This document shows, one piece after another, positions 1 through 7,054 of a DNA stretch of 7,054 nt; position 1 is the stretch's first letter, and each line of letters opens with the position of its first letter. The notes beneath the pieces were generated by a model that was given only the letters and a program-made list of their open reading frames with translations, was not told the origin of the DNA and searched no databases. The stretch comes from Deltaproteobacteria bacterium (GTDB taxonomy: Bacteria > Desulfobacterota > DSM-4660 > Desulfatiglandales > Desulfatiglandaceae), in the NCBI GenBank assembly GCA_013349725.1, contig DUZB01000315.1:1-7054 (forward strand), read 5' to 3'. Both the position numbers and the translations under genes were made by a program.

Positions 1-172
1 TGGTTCTAACTTCGCCCACTTGATCCAATTAGTCGAGAGTACGTTCGGAAGGTCATAATCTTAATCGTAATCATAATCTTACTCTTTTATGGCCTATTTT
101 AGAACTGCCCGATTAAGATTACGATTAAGATTATGAGTAAGAAAATAAATCTAATGGGCCACGTTAGAACCA
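1..172. repeat. Long imperfect palindrome, MITE/REP-like repeat
   Basis: Seen directly: the first ten bases (tggttctaac) are the exact reverse complement of 163-172 (gttagaacca), and the match continues imperfectly to about base 22 on the left and 151 on the right. Inside this, 53-78 and 111-136 form a second inverted repeat of 26 bp with one mismatch (73 against 116), closing a loop of 32 nt. The arms are made of a 12-bp unit: gattaagatta occurs at 111-121 and 123-133, and cataatctta at 54-63 and 72-81. The string ttagaac also recurs in the loop (99-105). No reading frame is present. Terminal inverted repeats plus a folded core suggest a non-autonomous mobile or REP-type element. The true left end may lie outside the window, so target-site duplication cannot be tested. 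Confidence 0.7.
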
Positions 173-364
173 AGCCCCAAAAGTTCAACCTGTACAATTG
201 ACACATCTATTCTTTCAATATACGGAAGATTTCAACCATAATACTTGACCTATCTTACAATTGGAACTACCATAGCAGACGACGGTTTTAAAGTAAATGT
301 ATACATGAGCTAATCGGATCTGAAATCGCTGGCATTGAACCATCAGGTTGACACGGAGGAAACA
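173..364 (+). promoter_or_regulatory. Non-coding leader with possible sigma-70-like promoters
   Basis: This stretch between the palindrome and the ferritin-like gene holds no credible reading frame. Two promoter-like pairs can be picked out. One is TTGACA at 198-203 with TATACG at 219-224 (15-nt spacing, slightly short). The other is TTGACC at 245-250 with TACCAT at 268-273 (17-nt spacing, weak -10). Either could drive the rightward redox genes. Both are matched by eye to the consensus, so the assignment is tentative. Confidence 0.3.
355..360 (+). promoter_or_regulatory. Ribosome binding site of the ferritin-like gene
   Basis: GGAGGA lies four bases before the ATG at 365. This fixes the start there rather than at the in-frame TTG at 335, which would add ten residues and has no comparable purine-rich site before it. 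Confidence 0.75.
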
Positions 365-826
365 ATGAATTTTAAATCAATGGAAGAAATTATCCGTTTT
401 GCCATAGAGAAGGAAGAAGAGGCGGCTGCCTTTTACAAAGAGGCGGCCGGGCAGGAATCTTTTAAGGGGATACAGAAAACGCTGGAGGAGTTTTCAGCAG
501 AGGAACTGAAACATAAGGCCCTCCTTGAGGCGTTTCTGACCGGGGAAAGAACCCTGCCTGACTACGAATTGAAATGGATCACAGACATAAAGAGAAGCAA
601 TTACATAACGGAATTCGATTATGAAAGCGGCATGTCCTACCCCGATATTCTCAGACTGGCCATGAAACGGGAAGAAAAAGCCCTTAACCTCTATAACGAC
701 CTGATGGGAAATACGGATCAGAAGGATTTCGTGAAGCTGTTCAAGATGCTCGCACAGGAAGAGGCAAAACACAAACTAACGCTTGAAACCATCTATGACG
801 ATTTCATGGCCGAACAGGGCGATTAG
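365..826 (+). CDS. Ferritin-like diiron protein (rubrerythrin family, no rubredoxin domain)
   Basis: Predicted 153-residue cytoplasmic protein of the rubrerythrin/ferritin-like four-helix-bundle superfamily. The diiron pattern is repeated in two halves: a first-helix glutamate (E17-E19, KEEEAAAFY) followed by E47-x-x-H50, then a third-helix glutamate (E103/E104, REEKALNLY) followed by E133-x-x-H136. This is the usual four-carboxylate, two-histidine ligand set. No CxxC pairs follow, so the rubredoxin domain of classical rubrerythrin is absent and electrons must come from a separate donor. Relatives act in peroxide reduction or iron handling in anaerobes; which applies here cannot be read from sequence. 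A strong ribosome binding site supports the ATG start. The next gene is glutaredoxin-like, 85 bp downstream on the same strand, so a shared oxidative-stress or redox role is plausible. The family call is secure; the substrate is not. Confidence 0.88.
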   Translation: MNFKSMEEIIRFAIEKEEEAAAFYKEAAGQESFKGIQKTLEEFSAEELKHKALLEAFLTGERTLPDYELKWITDIKRSNYITEFDYESGMSYPDILRLAMKREEKALNLYNDLMGNTDQKDFVKLFKMLAQEEAKHKLTLETIYDDFMAEQGD

Positions 827-897
827 AGCCATACACTTTTGAATTCTGCCGGAAAAAGAAAGATTCTCTGTGTTAAAATAGGTTTATATGGAAGGAA

Positions 898-906
898 GGA
901 GGAGGG
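898..906 (+). promoter_or_regulatory. Strong ribosome binding site of the glutaredoxin gene
   Basis: GGAGGAGGG sits five bases before the ATG at 912. It selects that start over the in-frame ATG at 888, which lies upstream of the purine tract and would add eight residues (MEGRRRVH) made by translating the binding site itself. Confidence 0.8.
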
Positions 907-911
907 TACAC

Positions 912-1163
912 ATGTCAACAAAGGTGAAAATCTACACACTCAGCACCTGCGGTCACTGCAAAGCAACGAAACAATTCTTAAATGATTGCGCGGTAAAATA
1001 TGAATTTGAAGACGTGGATCTGACACAAGGAGAAGAACGGGCAGCCATCCTGGAAGAGATTAAGAAATGGAATCCCAATTGTTCTTTCCCAACCATCATT
1101 ATTGGGGACAAGGTCATCGTGGGGTTCAAAGAAGATCAGATACGGGAGGCCCTGGGATTATGA
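912..1163 (+). CDS. Glutaredoxin/thioredoxin-like small redox protein (CGHC)
   Basis: Predicted 83-residue protein with a minimal thioredoxin fold. The N-terminal strand VKIYTL leads into the active site C13-G-H-C16. The family cis-proline is at P60 in NCSFPTIII, followed by a glycine turn (VIVGF, about 68-72). Length and layout fit bacterial glutaredoxin or NrdH-like proteins; CGHC differs from the CPYC common in classical glutaredoxins and resembles the protein disulfide isomerase motif. It should catalyse cytoplasmic thiol-disulfide exchange. A third cysteine (C57) lies just before the cis-proline and C26 is also present. The stop codon overlaps the start of the FTR-like gene (ATGA, 1160-1163), indicating translational coupling and suggesting that the FTR is its reductase. 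That pairing is inferred from context, since no glutathione or NADPH-reductase gene is seen nearby. Confidence 0.87.
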   Translation: MSTKVKIYTLSTCGHCKATKQFLNDCAVKYEFEDVDLTQGEERAAILEEIKKWNPNCSFPTIIIGDKVIVGFKEDQIREALGL

Positions 1164-1486
1164 GCGAAGCAGAAAAGCTGTACGAGACACTGAAGAAAAT
1201 CCAGGAACCAAAAGGGTATCTGTTCAATAAAGACAAAGACCATGTCATAGAACTTCTTGAAGCCCTCCTTTTGAACAGAAAGAGATACGGATACATGTGC
1301 TGCCCCTGCAGGCTCGCCGCGGATGACAACAAAAAAGACAAAGATATTCTTTGCCCGTGCATCTACAGCGAGGAGGATATCAAGGAATTCGGGAGTTGTT
1401 ACTGCAGTCTCTATGTAACCAAGGATTGGAATGACGGCAAACTTCCCCACATTTACGTCCCCGAGAGAAGGCCGCCTTCTTTTTGA
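1160..1486 (+). CDS. Ferredoxin:thioredoxin reductase catalytic-subunit family protein
   Basis: Predicted 108-residue protein matching the FTR catalytic (beta) subunit, which uses a [4Fe-4S] cluster and an adjacent disulfide to pass ferredoxin electrons to a thioredoxin-like partner. The family motifs are present in order: CPC at C48/C50 (followed by R51), CPC at C65/C67, and C80-Y-C82. By analogy with the plant and cyanobacterial enzyme, C48, C65, C67 and C80 would bind the cluster and C50/C82 would form the active disulfide. Two oddities are seen. The last motif is CYC where the classical enzyme has CHC, and the spacing from the second to the third motif is 13 residues rather than about 9. 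An extra cysteine, C47, precedes the first motif. No variable (alpha) subunit gene is present, as is usual outside oxygenic phototrophs. The ATG at 1160 overlaps the glutaredoxin stop; longer in-frame starts would run deep into that gene and are unlikely. Confidence 0.88.
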   Translation: MSEAEKLYETLKKIQEPKGYLFNKDKDHVIELLEALLLNRKRYGYMCCPCRLAADDNKKDKDILCPCIYSEEDIKEFGSCYCSLYVTKDWNDGKLPHIYVPERRPPSF

Positions 1487-1503
1487 CAAAAAATACGTGA
1501 CCG

Positions 1504-3030
1504 ATGAAACCGCATAAACCCACAACAACCTGCACGGCATACCATTCTCTCACCAGTTACTCCCGACAGGATATGTCCGGCCATTATCTTGACTGGGAGA
1601 ATCAGCCGAACGTATACAAATCGTATCCGGATCTTTCTCAGATTCTGCTTCCGAGGGAAGTCTCTCTGCCAGAAGCAAAACTTTCCTCTCTCATTCACGC
1701 ATTGCCTCGGACAGCTACCCCCGCAGCCGGGATCTGCCTGGAAGATCTTTCCCTGATTTTATTATTGACCTACAGCATTACCGCCAGAACACATCACGGT
1801 CTGCACGATTTTTTCTACAGGAACGTTGCCTCGGCCGGCGCCCTTTACCCGACAGAGCTATACGTTGCGATCCGGAACGTCAAAAGCCTGGATGACGGGC
1901 TGTACCATTTTTCCATTTCCGATCACGGGCTTTCCATGCTCCGGAAGGGGAATCTGTCCGGAATGCTATCGGGAAGCCCGGGCGAAAGCAGTGAGGGTTT
2001 TCCAAGCCTGGCTTTTTTTCTTACCGCCATATTTTTCAGGAGTTCCTGGAAGTATAGGGACCGCGCTTATCGCTATCACCTCCTTGATACGGGGCATCTC
2101 CTTGAAAACCTTACGTTGGCGCTCAAGAGCCTGAAGTATCCGTACCACTGCTCTTTCGATTTCGACGATACCCATGTTAATCGATTTCTTGGCCTTGACA
2201 GCGAGATGGAAGCGTGTCTCGCGGTATGTACCGCGCCCGGCCCGGATCTTGCTGAAAAGTCCGGGAACGTAGTCATTCCAGACCTGCCGGAATCTTTTAA
2301 AAAAAGAAGCAGGGTTGCCGAAAATGAAGTCCGGTATCCTGCCGTACTTGAAATACACCGATCAGGGGAGAAGGTTCTAACGTCTGGAAATTCCGGAACG
2401 AACATGCCCTGCCCTCAAATAAAAAACACACCTGGAAATCGGACGGAAATCGCGAAAAAAGGAACCTGGCCCGAACGTTACAACTATGGCGAAGCCATTC
2501 TCAAGCGCCGCTCCAAACGCAATTTCGTAAAAAAAGAGATGGATGCGGATCATCTGATAGCCCTCGCTGACGGCCTTTACCCCGGGATTCCTGAAAAATC
2601 ACGGGATTTTGCCAGAGATCATTCTTCCATCTGCACCGGTTTTATCTGCGGGAATGTAAGCGGAATGGACGCCGGGATCTACCTGATCGATCCCCAATCC
2701 GGCAATTTTGGGATAGTCAAGGAAGGTCTTTTCTTGGATGAAATGGCGGCAGTCTGCCTCAACCAGGCCTGGCTCTCAAATGCAGCAGTCCACTTCCTTT
2801 TTCTTGCCAATCTCAGCGCAATAGAAGAAACCTGGGGCGCCAGGGGATATCGCTACGCAATGGCCCACGCGGGCAGAATGGGAGAAAGGCTCTACCTCAT
2901 GGCCACGGCCATGGAACTGGGATGTTGCGGCATCGGGGCCTTCTATGACCAAGAGGCCGCAGAATGTATAGGACTGGATGCCGAAACCAGTCTGCTCTAT
3001 CTTGTAGGGGTGGGGCCGGTCAAATCGTAG
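1504..3030 (+). CDS. SagB-type double-domain nitroreductase family protein
   Basis: Predicted 508-residue flavoprotein with two tandem nitroreductase-fold halves joined by a low-complexity linker (about 262-325). The N-terminal signature YHSLTSYS...DWENQP (13-35) is typical of the SagB/ThcOx dehydrogenase family. The first half carries RNVASAGALYPTELY (106-120) and YRYHLLDTGHLLENL (189-203). The second half begins with RRSKRNF (335-341) and ends with GYRYAMAHAGRMGERLYL (448-465) and LGCCGIGAF (472-480). These are the usual FMN-binding and dimer regions. Family members oxidise azolines in ribosomal peptide natural products, but many stand-alone copies have unknown substrates. Here there is no YcaO cyclodehydratase, precursor peptide or exporter, so a peptide-modifying role is unsupported. 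The start has only a weak ribosome binding site, 17 bp after the FTR-like stop, suggesting co-transcription. Family call firm; reaction unknown. Confidence 0.85.
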   Translation: MKPHKPTTTCTAYHSLTSYSRQDMSGHYLDWENQPNVYKSYPDLSQILLPREVSLPEAKLSSLIHALPRTATPAAGICLEDLSLILLLTYSITARTHHGLHDFFYRNVASAGALYPTELYVAIRNVKSLDDGLYHFSISDHGLSMLRKGNLSGMLSGSPGESSEGFPSLAFFLTAIFFRSSWKYRDRAYRYHLLDTGHLLENLTLALKSLKYPYHCSFDFDDTHVNRFLGLDSEMEACLAVCTAPGPDLAEKSGNVVIPDLPESFKKRSRVAENEVRYPAVLEIHRSGEKVLTSGNSGTNMPCPQIKNTPGNRTEIAKKGTWPERYNYGEAILKRRSKRNFVKKEMDADHLIALADGLYPGIPEKSRDFARDHSSICTGFICGNVSGMDAGIYLIDPQSGNFGIVKEGLFLDEMAAVCLNQAWLSNAAVHFLFLANLSAIEETWGARGYRYAMAHAGRMGERLYLMATAMELGCCGIGAFYDQEAAECIGLDAETSLLYLVGVGPVKS

Positions 3031-3037
3031 ACAAACC

Positions 3038-3484
3038 TCACACCTCAAAATCAACCTTGATCTTAAACATTATTTCCGCAGGCAGATTCAGGATATCCAC
3101 CACACCGGTTTCTTCAGAGATCTCCCGCAACTGTTCATCAATTCTATCCATACTCTCGGCAATAAACGTAAACCATATATTATAGGAATGGCTCCGGAGA
3201 TAATTGTGCGTCACTCCGGGGTGACTGTTCACCGTCTTCACAAACCGTTCGATCTTTTCATCCGGCACCCGGGCAGCGCAAAGAGTACTGACAAAATCAA
3301 GTTTTGTAGAATGGAAATTCCCTCCTATTCTTCGTATGACGCCTGCATCCTTTAACCTGCCGACCGTATCGATCACTTCCTTTTCAGTAAGGCCTAATCG
3401 ATCTGCAAGGTCTTTGTATGGCCTGGTGGAAAGTGGGAAATCAGACTGAATCTCATTGACTATTTTTCTTGCTGTTTTATCCAT
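3038..3484 (-). CDS. ahbB: Siroheme decarboxylase subunit, AhbA/AhbB family
   Basis: Predicted 148-residue protein of the Lrp/AsnC-like family that includes siroheme decarboxylase and the NirD/L/G/H proteins. An N-terminal winged-helix-like part (about 6-55, ending RLKDAGVIRRIGG) is followed by the ligand-binding half with the conserved STLCAARVP (66-74), GVTHNYLRSHSYNIWFT (90-106) and a C-terminal FKIKVDFEV. These histidine/tyrosine/arginine-rich motifs separate the enzymes from true Lrp regulators. The reaction is removal of two acetate carboxyls from siroheme to give 12,18-didecarboxysiroheme. Known bacterial enzymes are AhbA/AhbB heterodimers, yet only one subunit is encoded here. I favour the AhbB label from the motifs, but the A/B assignment is uncertain. 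It is the last gene of the heme operon, 15 bp after ahbD, with AAGGTG as ribosome binding site. A Lrp-type regulator is the alternative and is made unlikely by context. Confidence 0.85.
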   Translation of the reverse strand: MDKTARKIVNEIQSDFPLSTRPYKDLADRLGLTEKEVIDTVGRLKDAGVIRRIGGNFHSTKLDFVSTLCAARVPDEKIERFVKTVNSHPGVTHNYLRSHSYNIWFTFIAESMDRIDEQLREISEETGVVDILNLPAEIMFKIKVDFEV

Positions 3485-3499
3485 GAAAACACCTTATTC

Positions 3500-4552
3500 T
3501 TACCGTGCAGGCTGATAAACACACAGCGGCTCCTCCGCCATGAAATTTCCCGTCGTCTCAAAGGCTCTCGCCCTGCAACCACCACAGGAAGACATGTATT
3601 CACACCGCCCGCATTTTCCCTCGTAGGCGGTGAAATCCCTCAGTTGCCTGAACACCTTCGATTCTTCCCACACAACCTGAAAAGAATCTTCTTTGAGATT
3701 GCCGCAATTCTTTTCTAAGTATCCACAAGGTTGGACCACCCCCTGATTGGAAATGAAACAGAACGATGTCCCTCCAAGGCAACCCCTGGTTACAGCATCC
3801 AGACCATAGGTGGCAAAATCCACTTTTTCCCCTTTTCGGCCCGCCTCCTGGCGCAAAATCCTGTAGTAATGGGGAGCGCACGTCGCCTTCAGGTGAAGCG
3901 GGACCTTATCTCTCATGCGATAAAACCAGTGGAGAAGTCTTTCATATTGGATGGCGTCAATCTCCTGGTTCACCATGGATTTTGCCCTTCCCGTGGGAAC
4001 CAGCAAGAAAAGGTGATGGGCCACTGCTCCCAGATCAACCGCAAGTTTCAGGATCTGTTCAATCTCTTCCAGATTGTGTCTGGCAACCGTTGTATTGATC
4101 TGAAATTCCACTCCCCCTTTCTTGAGCTGTTCAATCCCTTCAAGGGCGCCTTTGAAAGCGCCGGGGACATTTCTGAAGCGATCATGCTGCTGTTCATCGG
4201 CGCCGTCAATGGAGATGCTCACCCTTTTTATGCCCGATGATTTCATCCTCTCCACAATCTCGGGCGTTAAGAGCGTCCCATTGGTCGCCATCACCATCCG
4301 CAGGCCGATCTGATTCCCGTATTCGGCCAGATCAAACAGATCCTCCCGCAGAAGCGGCTCCCCTCCTGTCAGGATAACGATAGGCTTGCCAACTTTGCTG
4401 ATCTGGTCAAGAATCTGAAGACATTTGTCCGTATCCAGCTCTCCCGGATAAGGGCCACGTTCCGACCCTGCCCTGCAGTGGACACAGTTCAGGTTGCAAC
4501 GCCTCGTAAGCTCCCAGGCCACAAGCCTCAGCTGATTTGCCGAATGATTCAT
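3500..4552 (-). CDS. ahbD: AhbD, radical SAM heme b synthase (Fe-coproporphyrin III to heme)
   Basis: Predicted 350-residue radical SAM/SPASM protein. The radical SAM cluster motif is C19-x3-C23-x2-C26 ([10 protein letters not shown]), with GGEP at 63-66 for SAM binding and the SISIDG strand at 112-117. The C-terminal half is rich in cysteines that can bind auxiliary clusters: C225, C258, C265, C276, C283, then C314-x2-C317-x5-C323-x2-C326 and C344. The C-terminal [11 protein letters not shown] is characteristic of the AhbD/NirJ-like group. Family knowledge: AhbD oxidatively decarboxylates the two propionates of Fe-coproporphyrin III to vinyl groups, giving heme b. The assignment against AhbC and NirJ rests on the N-terminus ([15 protein letters not shown]), the length and its place after hemB. 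The start overlaps the hemB stop by ATGA (4549-4552), with GAGG just upstream inside hemB, so translation is coupled. Confidence 0.9.
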   Translation of the reverse strand: MNHSANQLRLVAWELTRRCNLNCVHCRAGSERGPYPGELDTDKCLQILDQISKVGKPIVILTGGEPLLREDLFDLAEYGNQIGLRMVMATNGTLLTPEIVERMKSSGIKRVSISIDGADEQQHDRFRNVPGAFKGALEGIEQLKKGGVEFQINTTVARHNLEEIEQILKLAVDLGAVAHHLFLLVPTGRAKSMVNQEIDAIQYERLLHWFYRMRDKVPLHLKATCAPHYYRILRQEAGRKGEKVDFATYGLDAVTRGCLGGTSFCFISNQGVVQPCGYLEKNCGNLKEDSFQVVWEESKVFRQLRDFTAYEGKCGRCEYMSSCGGCRARAFETTGNFMAEEPLCVYQPAR

Positions 4553-5520
4553 GAGCTCTTCCTCATGGCGGCAGCCGCTTCTTTGCTGAAATAGGTGATG
4601 ATCAAATCGGCGCCTGCACGCTTAATGGAAATCAGCATTTCCATCATGACCCGCTCACCATCAATCCAGCCATTCATAGCGGCCGCTTTCACCATGGCAT
4701 ACTCCCCGCTTACATTATAGGCAACCAGCGGCAGGGCACAGATTTCCCTGACCCTGCAGAGGATATCAAGATATGGCAAAGCAGGCTTGACCATAATCAT
4801 ATCCGCCCCCTCATCCATATCGATAGTCGCCTCTTTCAACGCCTCCATGGCATTTGCAGGATCCATCTGATACCCCGAACGGTCCCCAAATTGCGGCGCC
4901 GAATCCGCAGCGTCCCGAAAAGGACCGTAAAAACCCGAGGCATATTTTACTGCATAAGAAAGAATGCCCGTATCCTGGTAACCTTCCTGGTCCAATGCCT
5001 GCCGGATCGCCGCTACACGCCCGTCCATCATATCGGATGGCGCTACAAAATCGGCGCCGGCCCGCGCATGGGACACTGCCTGCCGTGAAAGAAGCTCAAG
5101 GGTCCCGTCGTTGTCCACCTGTCCGTTCAGAATGAGTCCACAATGCCCGTGATCGGTGTATTCACACATGCACACATCCGTCATGATCACCATCCCCGGC
5201 AGACGATCCTTTATGGCCTTTACAGCTAATTGAACAATCCCATCCTCCGCCCAGGAACGGGTTCCCGTTGCATCTTTTGTATCAGGCAGCCCGAAAAGAA
5301 TAACGGAAGGGATCCCTAATCCCCAGATCTCTTCGGCCTCTTCAACAAGGGTGTCAATGGAAAACTGGTACTGCCCCGGCATGGATGGAATGGGATCTTT
5401 CAGCTCTTTTCCGTGTTTTACAAAAAGCGGTGCGATAAAGTCCTTCACGGAAATGGACGTTTCCCTCACCATGTCCCTTATGGCGGCGGTTCTACGCAAC
5501 CTTCTTGGTCGAATAAACAT
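4549..5520 (-). CDS. hemB: HemB, delta-aminolevulinic acid dehydratase (porphobilinogen synthase)
   Basis: Predicted full-length 323-residue cytosolic enzyme that condenses two 5-aminolevulinate molecules into porphobilinogen, the first pyrrole of all tetrapyrroles. The metal motif [13 protein letters not shown] (115-127) holds three cysteines (C117, C119, C127), which is the zinc-binding type rather than the aspartate/alanine type of magnesium-dependent enzymes. Catalytic lysines are K192 in [11 protein letters not shown] and K245 in [10 protein letters not shown], the latter expected to form the Schiff base. Other conserved blocks are FIAPLFV (28-34), APSDMMDGR (160-168) and VAYNVSGEY (267-275). 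The start lies 3 bp after the ahbC stop, with a GAGGGAG ribosome binding site inside the end of ahbC. The downstream ahbD overlaps by 4 bp. Its place between the two radical SAM heme genes ties the first common step to the last steps of the siroheme-dependent route. Confidence 0.97.
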   Translation of the reverse strand: MFIRPRRLRRTAAIRDMVRETSISVKDFIAPLFVKHGKELKDPIPSMPGQYQFSIDTLVEEAEEIWGLGIPSVILFGLPDTKDATGTRSWAEDGIVQLAVKAIKDRLPGMVIMTDVCMCEYTDHGHCGLILNGQVDNDGTLELLSRQAVSHARAGADFVAPSDMMDGRVAAIRQALDQEGYQDTGILSYAVKYASGFYGPFRDAADSAPQFGDRSGYQMDPANAMEALKEATIDMDEGADMIMVKPALPYLDILCRVREICALPLVAYNVSGEYAMVKAAAMNGWIDGERVMMEMLISIKRAGADLIITYFSKEAAAAMRKSS

Positions 5521-5523
5521 TTT

Positions 5524-6714
<1,191 letters not shown>

Positions 6715-6792
6715 TTTCTATTTATATCTCCTGGGCGCTGTTATCGTTAGTTATCAAATTAAAATAACAATTCGGCTTCAGAATTCCAGGTA
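6715..6792 (-). promoter_or_regulatory. Upstream region of the heme cluster with GTTAT/ATAAC dyad
   Basis: This AT-rich gap between the pyruvate kinase stop and ahbC is the only place in the window for a heme-operon promoter. It contains the inverted pair gttat (6750-6754) and ataac (6764-6768), plus a direct copy of gttatc at 6740-6745 and 6750-6755, spaced 10 bp or one helical turn. These could be an operator. No clear -35/-10 pair and no strong terminator hairpin are visible, so read-through from the upstream gene is also possible. Confidence 0.35.
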
Positions 6793-7054
6793 TTATTCAT
6801 GCGGAGGTTCATTCTCCACCCTGAGCTCTCCCACCACGTGCAGTTTCATCATGTTGGTTTTTCCCCTGGCCTCTATGGGTATGCCGCTCAAGAGAGCGAT
6901 CCTGTCATTTTTGCGAAGCAGCTTCTGCTCCAGCAAAAGATCTTCCACCGCATTAATCAACTGGTCGGTGCTTTCAAGCAAAGGCATGAGAATGGGATCC
7001 ACACCACGATAAAGGGTCATTTGCCGCTGAACCCCCTCATCGTGGGTCAGCGCT
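6793..7054 (-). CDS. pyk: Pyruvate kinase, C-terminal fragment (cut by window edge)
   Basis: The open frame runs off the right edge with no start needed inside the window; about 87 C-terminal codons are visible. The residues read ALTHDEGVQRQMTLYRGVDPI, then LLRKNDRIALLSGIPIEARGKTNMMKLHVVGE, which match the C-terminal (allosteric) domain of pyruvate kinase, where the usual pattern is GVYP followed by G.P....GTTN..KVH. The enzyme makes pyruvate and ATP from phosphoenolpyruvate and ADP in glycolysis. The catalytic barrel lies outside the window. A short acidic tail (RVENEPPHE) extends past the normal end. It is co-directional with and 78 bp upstream of ahbC; a functional link with heme synthesis is not implied. 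Confidence 0.87.
   Translation of the reverse strand, partial: ALTHDEGVQRQMTLYRGVDPILMPLLESTDQLINAVEDLLLEQKLLRKNDRIALLSGIPIEARGKTNMMKLHVVGELRVENEPPHE

Noticed and set aside
1..172. Integron attC recombination site
   Set aside because: The ends (TTCTAAC and GTTAGAA) recall the RYYYAAC/GTTRRRY core sites, but they break the consensus at the outer base, the element is long for attC, and the neighbours are ordinary metabolic genes rather than cassettes.
1..172. CRISPR array
   Set aside because: The 12-bp units are too short, nearly contiguous and arranged as inverted repeats, with no unique spacers and no cas genes.
335..364. Ten-residue N-terminal extension of the ferritin-like protein from a TTG start
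   Set aside because: The ATG at 365 has a strong ribosome binding site at 355-360 and gives the usual start of the first helix.
888..911. Upstream ATG for the glutaredoxin gene
   Set aside because: It would translate the purine-rich ribosome binding site into MEGRRRVH; the start at 912 matches family length.
3038..3484. Lrp/AsnC-type transcriptional regulator
   Set aside because: The helix-turn-helix-like fold is shared, but the GVTHNYLR and YNIWFT motifs and its position behind ahbD identify the siroheme decarboxylase family.
3731..4240. Plus-strand open frame of 169 codons opposite ahbD
   Set aside because: It lies wholly antisense to a well-supported radical SAM gene and shows no recognisable domain; it is a shadow of the coding bias.
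6757..6785. Rho-independent terminator of the pyruvate kinase gene
   Set aside because: On the minus strand aattc and gaatt can pair across a 7-nt loop before a T-rich run, but the stem is only five mostly A/T pairs and too weak to call.

Overview
The window looks like chromosomal DNA of a strict anaerobe, most plausibly a sulfate-reducing or syntrophic member of the Desulfobacterota (former Deltaproteobacteria). That placement is an inference. It rests on a siroheme-dependent (Ahb) heme synthesis cluster, a ferredoxin:thioredoxin reductase catalytic subunit beside a glutaredoxin, and a ferritin-like diiron protein. In DNA terms it is dense, mid-GC coding sequence with translationally coupled genes, apart from an AT-rich left edge. 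No phage, CRISPR, tRNA, rRNA or transposase gene is visible.

Left edge (1-334): a long imperfect palindrome of about 172 bp, built from a 12-bp periodic AT-rich unit and bounded by a 10-bp perfect inverted repeat. It looks like a MITE- or REP-type repeat. About 190 bp of non-coding DNA with possible promoter elements follows.

Plus-strand redox block (365-3030): four genes run rightward. They are a ferritin-like/rubrerythrin-type diiron protein without a rubredoxin domain; a small glutaredoxin/thioredoxin-like protein with a CGHC active site; an FTR catalytic subunit overlapping it by ATGA, whose third cysteine motif reads CYC instead of the classical CHC; and a 508-residue double-domain SagB-type nitroreductase. 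The glutaredoxin and FTR are probably redox partners. No ribosomal-peptide partner (YcaO cyclodehydratase, precursor peptide) accompanies the SagB-like protein.

Minus-strand heme block (3038-6714), convergent with the first block across only 7 bp: transcribed leftward as ahbC, hemB, ahbD, and one AhbA/AhbB-family siroheme decarboxylase subunit. HemB makes porphobilinogen early in tetrapyrrole synthesis. The decarboxylase, AhbC and AhbD carry out the three last steps from siroheme through Fe-coproporphyrin III to heme b. Only one of the two usual decarboxylase subunits is present. Intermediate genes (hemC, the uroporphyrinogen methyltransferase and siroheme synthase genes, the second decarboxylase subunit) must lie elsewhere.

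Right edge (6793-7054): the C-terminal end of a pyruvate kinase gene on the minus strand, cut by the window edge and upstream of the heme genes in the same direction. Every gene fits a known family. The least explained items are the left-edge palindrome, the FTR CYC motif, the orphan SagB-like enzyme and the single siroheme decarboxylase subunit.
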